A DNA stretch of 10,421 nucleotides from Alphaproteobacteria bacterium (GTDB lineage Bacteria > Pseudomonadota > Alphaproteobacteria > Rickettsiales > UBA8987). The DNA lies in assembly GCA_023269645.1 (NCBI GenBank), contig JAHFPR010000020.1, positions 5,806 through 16,226 of the forward strand. Direction: 5' to 3'. Under the pieces are notes generated by a model. It did not search any database and was not told the origin of the DNA. It saw nothing but the letters and a program-made list of their open reading frames with translations. Below, one piece after another: positions 6,403-10,421 of the stretch (the first letter of the stretch is position 1; each line of letters starts with the position of its first letter). The position numbers and the translations under genes are program-made.

Positions 6403-7011
6403 TTAGCCGCGTTCTTTTCCCTGTTTTCCCGAAGCAACCTTGATGCTGCCCGTTCCGCCGACCTGTGTTCCCACGGCGGGTTTTTCCGAAAGGCCATGCT
6501 CTGCGCCGAATTCCCGGAGGTGTTCCATCGCTGCGGAATAGAGATCCTGCTGATATTCGGGGCGCGCTGCCGTTATTGTGTCCGTCAACTGGTGGATTCT
6601 ATCACGAACGGCGAGTGTAGCATCAAGCCCATCCTCCGTCACCTTGTGCTCCTTGTGCCGCTTACGCTCCCTGATAACTTCAATGGGGGTTTGCAGTTTT
6701 TCTCCAAGCCCTTCAGCCTCAAATACCAGTTGCTTGCCGGAACCACCGTTGTAATCCGGCCCGTCGTGCCTGGTGGTAGTTTCGATGGGTACTTCCATCG
6801 TCGGTGTAATACCGAATTCCTGAAGGGTAGCGTATAATGGCGTGGAACCGGAATTCCTGACATTAACATAGATAACGGTATCCGCAGACCGCACCTCCTG
6901 CACGGAGGCTGCAAGTTGTTCGGGGCGTGCGAAATATGAAGTTACCCGTTCCGCATCCAATGTCACCAGTAATTCCTTAAACTTGCCTGCGGCTATATCT
7001 GCTTCGCTCAT
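6403..7011 (-). CDS. Hypothetical protein, soluble, family not recognised
   Basis: 202 residues, not recognised. It has no signal peptide or membrane segment and is hydrophilic throughout, so it is probably cytoplasmic. The N-terminal half (about 1-90) mixes helix with a likely beta stretch (ADTVIYVNVRNSG). A central charged, probably helical region follows (about 108-165, with RERKRHKEHK and DGLDATLAVRDRIHQLTDTITAA), and the tail is Gly/Lys-rich and probably disordered (GTQVGGTGSIKVASGKQGKERG). The start is well supported: GAGAGGAA lies about 5 bases before the ATG at 7011. It is divergent from kdsD/kpsF (89 bases between starts) and convergent with RNase D across the palindromic repeat, so it is its own unit, inserted into an otherwise familiar gene order. 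Coding is supported by the start site and a clean frame; function cannot be given. Confidence 0.7.
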   Translation of the reverse strand: MSEADIAAGKFKELLVTLDAERVTSYFARPEQLAASVQEVRSADTVIYVNVRNSGSTPLYATLQEFGITPTMEVPIETTTRHDGPDYNGGSGKQLVFEAEGLGEKLQTPIEVIRERKRHKEHKVTEDGLDATLAVRDRIHQLTDTITAARPEYQQDLYSAAMEHLREFGAEHGLSEKPAVGTQVGGTGSIKVASGKQGKERG

Positions 7012-7022
7012 GGATTCCTCTC

Positions 7023-7050
7023 TTGCCTTGGAATGAATGGATTGTATGAT
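7023..7050 (+). promoter_or_regulatory. Candidate promoter for kdsD/kpsF
   Basis: TTGCCT (7023-7028) and TATGAT (7045-7050) stand 16 bases apart, in the gap between two divergent genes. The -35 hexamer is the same as that proposed before the glucosaminidase gene. It would give a leader of about 45 bases before 7101. Weak prediction. Confidence 0.3.
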
Positions 7051-7100
7051 GGTAGCATAAGAAAGCTAATAAATCGTTAACGCACGGAATTTTTTGCAGT

Positions 7101-8096
7101 ATGCCCCCCAAACACGCCGAGAAAAAGATGACGCAGGATAACACGATTGCCGATATTGCCGTCGCCACGCGGGTGCTGGAACAGGAAATCGCGGGGCTGC
7201 GCGCGCTTATCGCTGCGCTGGATGGCCATTTCCCGGAAGCGGTGGAGCTGCTTTTCAACCTGAAAGGCCGCGTGGTGGTGAGCGGCATGGGGAAAAGCGG
7301 GCACGTCGCGCGGAAAATCGCGGCGACGCTGGCCTCCACCGGCACGCCCGCGCTGTTCATCCACCCTGCGGAGGCCAGCCACGGCGACCTCGGCATGGTG
7401 ACGAAGGACGATGTGGTGATCCTGCTCTCCAACTCCGGCGAAACGGCGGAGCTTTCGGATATTATCGCCTACACGCGCCGCTTCGCCATTCCGCTGATCG
7501 GCGTGGTGCGGCGGAAAACCTCGGCACTGGTGGAGGCGGCGGATATTGCTTTCGTGCTGCCGGAAACGCCGGAGGCCGCCGCCATCAACGTGCCCACCAC
7601 CTCCACCACCATGATGCTCGCCTGGGGCGACGCGCTGGCGGTGGCACTGATGGAACGGCGCGGCTTCGGCAGCGAGGATTTCAACACGTTCCACCCCGGC
7701 GGCAAGCTCGGCAGCCAGCTTGCGAAGGTGGAGAAGTTCATGAAAACGGGGGCGGATCTGCCCGTGGTTTCGCCGGAAGATACGATGCCCAGCACCTTGC
7801 TGGTGATGTCGGAAAAGCGCCTCGGCCTCGCGCTGGTGACGGATAAGGAAGGCAAGCTGCTCGGCATTATCACGGATGGCGATCTGCGCCGGAAGATGGA
7901 TGCAGGATTGCTCTCGCGCACTGCGGGGGAAATCATGACTCCGAACCCCAAAACGATCACCCGCACCCGCCTGGCGGTGGAGGCACTGCAGCGCATGAAC
8001 GCGAAATCCATCACCTCCCTGTGCATCGCGGATAAGGCCGGGAAGCTGGTGGGGCTGGTGCATATCCACGACCTGCTCCGGGCAGGGGTATCTTAA
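7101..8096 (+). CDS. kpsF: D-arabinose 5-phosphate isomerase (KdsD/KpsF/GutQ family)
   Basis: It interconverts D-ribulose 5-phosphate and D-arabinose 5-phosphate, the first step towards CMP-Kdo for the LPS inner core; cytoplasmic. The 331 residues match the family length (about 328). A SIS sugar-isomerase domain spans about 40-205, with SGMGKSGH (61-68), HPAEASHGDLGM, LSNSGETAEL (109-118), TTSTTMMLAWGDALA and FHPGGKLG (197-204); Lys65 and His198 appear to match residues reported as catalytic in E. coli KdsD. Two CBS domains follow (about 215-268 and 277-330), each ending in a G(I/L)(I/V)...DL block. ATG 7101 and ATG 7128 are both possible; neither has a strong Shine-Dalgarno sequence. It heads a run with lptC and lptA, as in many proteobacteria. 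KdsD is the better functional name given the LPS context. Confidence 0.95.
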   Translation: MPPKHAEKKMTQDNTIADIAVATRVLEQEIAGLRALIAALDGHFPEAVELLFNLKGRVVVSGMGKSGHVARKIAATLASTGTPALFIHPAEASHGDLGMVTKDDVVILLSNSGETAELSDIIAYTRRFAIPLIGVVRRKTSALVEAADIAFVLPETPEAAAINVPTTSTTMMLAWGDALAVALMERRGFGSEDFNTFHPGGKLGSQLAKVEKFMKTGADLPVVSPEDTMPSTLLVMSEKRLGLALVTDKEGKLLGIITDGDLRRKMDAGLLSRTAGEIMTPNPKTITRTRLAVEALQRMNAKSITSLCIADKAGKLVGLVHIHDLLRAGVS

Positions 8097-8102
8097 ATCG
8101 TG

Positions 8103-8155
8103 ATTCGTTACTCGTTAATGGTTTGCGAATAACGCATAACGAATAACCAATAACG
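8103..8155. repeat. Heptamer-based inverted repeat array between kpsF and lptC
   Basis: Four direct heptamers (AATAACG, CATAACG, AATAACC, AATAACG; 8128-8155) are preceded by three in the opposite sense (ATTCGTT, ACTCGTT, AATGGTT; 8103-8123). Arms 8113-8123 and 8145-8155 pair with one mismatch; 8103-8110 and 8137-8144 also pair perfectly. The array ends 4 bases before the lptC start and leaves no ordinary Shine-Dalgarno sequence there. Confidence 0.75.
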
Positions 8156-8159
8156 AGCC

Positions 8160-8834
8160 ATGAGCCACGATTACCTGAGCCATTACAGCAAGCGCAGCCA
8201 CAGCACAGCCGAAAAGGTGGTGCAGGATCATGTCACTCACCATGCCCGCCACACGAAACAGATGAAGCGCGGCATTGTCGCGGCAGTGCTCCTGATGGTG
8301 CTGGCGATGATTGCCTGGCCGCTCACCCATCTGGGGCAGCGCAGTTTCAAGGTGAACCTCGCCAGCGGAGCCGGCAAGGCCGCGCCGGGCAGCCAGGCGG
8401 AGCAGACGCGCATGGTGAAGCCGCATCTTCACGGGCTGGATAACGAGAATCAGCCCTACAACATCACGGCGGATGATGCTATCCAGCGCGACAAGGAAAA
8501 TGTAGACCTCACCAATGTGGAAGGCGATGTGTTCCTGAAGGATAACGGCTGGGCGGAACTGCGCGCCGATACCGGGCATTACAACCTCACGGCAAAAACA
8601 CTCGACCTGGGCGGCGCGGTGCAGCTGGGCATGGATAACGGCTACGAACTCGCAACTGCGGAAGCGCACGCCACGCTTGCGAACCGCGAAGTGCAGGGGC
8701 CTGCGGCAGTGCGGGTGCAGGGGCCGCTCGGTACATTGACGGCGGATGGTTTCGCCCTGCACGGCGGGGAAAATGCCCTGGCGTTTTCCGGGCGCGTACA
8801 CCTGAAAGCCTACCCGAAGACCAGGGTGAAGTAA
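8160..8834 (+). CDS. lptC: LPS export protein LptC
   Basis: LptC is the bitopic inner-membrane subunit that receives LPS from the LptB2FG extractor and hands it to LptA. 224 residues: a cytoplasmic N-terminus rich in histidine (about 1-36), one membrane segment (about 38-55, GIVAAVLLMVLAMIAWPL), then a periplasmic beta-jellyroll. The block MVKPHLHGLDNENQPYNITADDA matches the LptC signature region, and VDLTNVEGDVFLKDNGWAELRADTGHYNLTAKTLDLGG continues the repeated strand pattern; the C-terminal GRVHLKAYPKTRVK is also typical. It is longer than E. coli LptC (191) because of the N-terminal part. It lies 63 bases after kpsF, across the heptamer array, and one base before lptA. Confidence 0.88.
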   Translation: MSHDYLSHYSKRSHSTAEKVVQDHVTHHARHTKQMKRGIVAAVLLMVLAMIAWPLTHLGQRSFKVNLASGAGKAAPGSQAEQTRMVKPHLHGLDNENQPYNITADDAIQRDKENVDLTNVEGDVFLKDNGWAELRADTGHYNLTAKTLDLGGAVQLGMDNGYELATAEAHATLANREVQGPAAVRVQGPLGTLTADGFALHGGENALAFSGRVHLKAYPKTRVK

Positions 8835-8835
8835 T

Positions 8836-9492
8836 ATGCGCAGGATAGTGATTATTATCATTCTATCAGTTCTCATGCCCGGATATTCTTTCGCGCAGCT
8901 CGGCCTTGAGAATACGAAGCATGACAGTGCCCTTCCGGTGGATATTGCCTCGGATAAACTGACCGTCCATTACAAGAAAAAACTTGCGGTGTTCGAGGAT
9001 AACGTGGTGGCGGTGCAGGGCACACTCCGCATCGCGGCGGACAGGATGGAAGTGCTGTATCACGGCGGGGATAAGCCTGCACAGAAAAATGCAAAAGATG
9101 CCGGGCAGGGGGATGGGGACGAAGCGCGCGGGCTGGAAAAAATTACGGCAATCGGCCACGTGAAACTTGCCGTGCCCGGAAAAACCGCCAGCAGCGAACA
9201 GGGCGTGTACGATGTGGATAAGGGGGAGGTGGTGCTGACGGGGCACGTGGTGCTTGTTAACGATGCCAACAGGCTCTCCGGCGACAGGTTCGTGTATGAT
9301 GTGACCAACCGCGTGAGCCATCTTTACAGCGATAAAAAGGAAGTGCCGGAAGGCGCGGGTGCTGCCGCGCGTGGCGGAAAGGCAGAAAAACCTGCATTTT
9401 CAGGCCGTGTGAAGGGATATTTTATCCCGAAGAAAAAGATGGATATTCCTGCCATCGGCCCAGGGAAAGTGAAGAAGAAAACCGGGGAATAA
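8836..9492 (+). CDS. lptA: LPS transport periplasmic protein LptA
   Basis: LptA is the periplasmic bridge protein that oligomerises to carry LPS from LptC to LptD. 218 residues: signal peptide about 1-20 (MRRIVIIIILSVLMPGYSFA, cut before QLG), then the OstA/LptA domain: LPVDIASDKLTVHYKKKLAVFEDNVVAVQGTLRIAADRMEVLY, then EKITAIGHVKLAVPGKTASSEQGVYDVDKGEVVLTG and NRLSGDRFVYDVTN. A low-complexity loop (about 77-97, Gly/Asp/Lys-rich) splits the two halves, and the tail is very basic (KKKMDIPAIGPGKVKKKTGE). It is longer than E. coli LptA (185). AGGGTGAAG at 8823-8831, inside the lptC end, serves as ribosome binding site, and the start is one base after the lptC stop. lptB, which often follows, is absent here. 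Confidence 0.92.
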   Translation: MRRIVIIIILSVLMPGYSFAQLGLENTKHDSALPVDIASDKLTVHYKKKLAVFEDNVVAVQGTLRIAADRMEVLYHGGDKPAQKNAKDAGQGDGDEARGLEKITAIGHVKLAVPGKTASSEQGVYDVDKGEVVLTGHVVLVNDANRLSGDRFVYDVTNRVSHLYSDKKEVPEGAGAAARGGKAEKPAFSGRVKGYFIPKKKMDIPAIGPGKVKKKTGE

Positions 9493-9510
9493 CGGTGGGC
9501 GATAGCGTCA

Positions 9511-9545
9511 TTCCCCGAATTCCGCGCAGCGGAATTATAGGGGAA
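9511..9545. repeat. Hairpin repeat after lptA, possible terminator
   Basis: TTCCCC..ATTCCGC (9511-9525) pairs with GCGGAAT...GGGGAA (9529-9545) around a GCA loop; a GTCA precedes it at 9507-9510, as in the other repeats here. A short GTTTT lies 3 bases downstream, so weak intrinsic termination of the lpt operon is possible, but the U-tract is poor. Confidence 0.55.
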
Positions 9546-9556
9546 GCCGTTTTACT

Positions 9557-9619
9557 GTCATGTTGAGCGAAGCGAAACATTTCCTGCCGCATGAGATTCT
9601 TCGCTGCGTTCAGAATGAC
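9557..9619 (-). repeat. Intergenic relative of the palindromic element found inside murD
   Basis: 63 bp running from GTCATG to AATGAC. On the minus strand it begins GTCATTCTGAACGCAGCGAA and shares the centre TCTCATGCGGC with the murD copies, as well as the GCGAAG arms. It is diverged from them, and its own arms still pair. It lies between lptA and the SH3 gene. Confidence 0.75.
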
Positions 9620-9638
9620 AAGGAGTGGATCACCCTAT

Positions 9639-9653
9639 AATTGCTTCGCAATT
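9639..9653. repeat. Short perfect hairpin upstream of the SH3 gene
   Basis: AATTGC and GCAATT flank TTC. It may be the remnant of another dispersed repeat. The rest of 9620-9730 shows nothing recognisable. Confidence 0.35.
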
Positions 9654-9730
9654 CTGACGATGACGATTGAGGATAGTCGTTCAGTTTCCATTGCATTTCT
9701 GCCGCAATGCGGTATAAGGTTACGCCTCGG

Positions 9731-10261
9731 ATGCAGAGAGTAATGGTGGCGAAGAAATTTCCATACACAGGTCGGCCATACACAGGAAGGATGCTGCTGG
9801 CGGTGGCACTGCTGCTGCTTTTTGCCGTGCCCGCATTTGCGAGAACCGATCTCCAGCTTCCGCGCTATGCCTCGCTGAAATCCAATGATGTCAATGTTCG
9901 CACCGGGCCGGGGCTGCGCTATCAGATCAAATGGGTGCTGGTGCGCGCGGGGCTGCCCGTGGAAGTTATCGCCGAGTTCGAGCAGTGGCGGAAAATAAAG
10001 GACATCGAGGGCGGCGAGGGCTGGGTGCACAGTGCCATGCTGAGCGGCCAGCGCACCACCATCGTGACCGGCACGGATGCACAGACGATGTACGAGAGCC
10101 AGGATCGCGGTTCCGAACCAATCGCCCATTTGGAGCCAGCCGCGCAGGCCGATCTGCTGGAATGCACTAAGGAATTCTGCAAAATCCGTGCGGGCGATTA
10201 CAAAGGCTGGGTGGAGCGCGCGCATCTGTGGGGGATTTACCCGGAGGAGTGGATGCAGTAA
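9731..10261 (+). CDS. Exported protein with two bacterial SH3-like domains (SH3_4 type)
   Basis: 176 residues from ATG 9731. A signal peptide ends near residue 37 (MLLAVALLLLFAVPAFA|RTD). The first SH3-like domain (about 43-105) is well kept: LPRYASLKSNDVNVRTGPGLRY, WVLVRAGLPVEVIAEFEQWRKI and GGEGWVHSAMLSGQRT. A second, weaker copy (about 115-170) contains AHLEPAAQADLLEC, FCKIRAGDYKGWVERAHLWGIYP. Such proteins are common in alphaproteobacteria and are thought to bind peptidoglycan or other periplasmic partners; the exact role is unknown. The start is uncertain: ATG 9707, 9731, 9743 and 9791 are all in frame; 9731 has AAGG 11 bases upstream, while AGGAAGG abuts 9791 too closely. The n-region of the signal contains a 15-bp tandem duplication. 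Repeats lie on both sides. Confidence 0.85.
   Translation: MQRVMVAKKFPYTGRPYTGRMLLAVALLLLFAVPAFARTDLQLPRYASLKSNDVNVRTGPGLRYQIKWVLVRAGLPVEVIAEFEQWRKIKDIEGGEGWVHSAMLSGQRTTIVTGTDAQTMYESQDRGSEPIAHLEPAAQADLLECTKEFCKIRAGDYKGWVERAHLWGIYPEEWMQ
9761..9790 (+). repeat. 15-bp tandem duplication within the SH3 signal peptide region
   Basis: Units 9761-9775 and 9776-9790 share CCATACACAGG and differ at two bases near the end. They encode PYTGR twice, just before the hydrophobic core. The length is a multiple of three, so the frame is kept. Confidence 0.75.
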
Positions 10262-10281
10262 ACTACTGCAACTTCCTCCAC

Positions 10282-10421
10282 CGCTTGCGGGGGAGGCAGT
10301 AAATCCGAGCGAGTTTACTCGCCGGATTTGCGGAGGGGGTATGCTCTCGCGGCAACAATACCCCCTCCGGATTTCGTAAACTCACTGCGTTCGCCAACGA
10401 AATCCTCCTCCCCCGCAGGCG
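10282..10421. repeat. Multi-hairpin palindromic element at the right end of the window
   Basis: Terminal arms 10282-10296 and 10407-10421 are inverted copies with one mismatch (CGCTTGCGGGGGAGG on the left). Inside, AAATCCG/CGGATTT enclose GCGAGT/ACTCGC (10301-10329), and CGGAGGGGGTAT (10331-10342) pairs perfectly with 10358-10369. It starts about 20 bases after the SH3 stop and may continue beyond the window. No coding frame of note. Confidence 0.8.

Noticed and set aside
6400..6837. Plus-strand open frame opposite the hypothetical gene
   Set aside because: Considered as an alternative, but it begins without a ribosome binding site next to the repeat, whereas the minus-strand gene has a strong one and a balanced composition.
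7077..8069. Minus-strand open frame of 330 codons opposite kpsF
   Set aside because: Shadow of a clear SIS-CBS enzyme gene; composition rich in His, Arg and Gln.

Overview
The window looks like chromosomal DNA of a GC-rich Gram-negative bacterium, most likely an alphaproteobacterium. This rests on the RNase D (short form) / KdsD-KpsF / LptC / LptA order, a tandem SH3_4-type periplasmic protein, a SlyX homologue ending in PPPHY, and a pseudopilin of the FTLIE type with an 'LPGD...GNGDG' region. These are family recognitions made by eye; no search was run.

Layout. Bases 1-1380 hold a 5'-truncated murD, whose stop overlaps the start of ftsW (1377-2492); both act in peptidoglycan synthesis and division. 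ftsW abuts a convergent pseudopilin gene (2493-3482, minus), where murG would usually follow. Rightward come slyX (3588-3794), a membrane-anchored AsmA-like protein (3858-4712), a Bax-like glucosaminidase (4815-5660) and a short RNase D that overlaps it (5644-6258). A minus-strand gene of unknown function (6403-7011) is followed by the Kdo/LPS-transport block kdsD/kpsF (7101-8096), lptC (8160-8834) and lptA (8836-9492). An exported SH3 protein (9731-10261) follows; no lptB is seen. There is no gene-free stretch over 300 bases.

Theme of the genes: cell envelope. MurD and FtsW build septal peptidoglycan, the glucosaminidase cuts it, the SH3 protein may bind it, KdsD makes the Kdo precursor, and LptC/LptA carry LPS across the periplasm.

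The most striking feature is the density and placement of small palindromic repeats of several families. Three lie inside the murD reading frame without breaking it: one of 62 bp at 28-89, and two near-identical 65-bp copies at 629-693 and 983-1047 that each add 22 codons in the same frame. A diverged intergenic relative of the 65-bp family lies at 9557-9619. Other families are a 127-bp cloverleaf-like element (6267-6393), a heptamer array before lptC (8103-8155), a hairpin after lptA (9511-9545) and a roughly 140-bp multi-hairpin element at the right end (10282-10421). This resembles, by analogy only, the palindromic elements described inside Rickettsia genes. A perfect dyad with a promoter-like -10 hexamer inside it (4767-4785) precedes the glucosaminidase gene.
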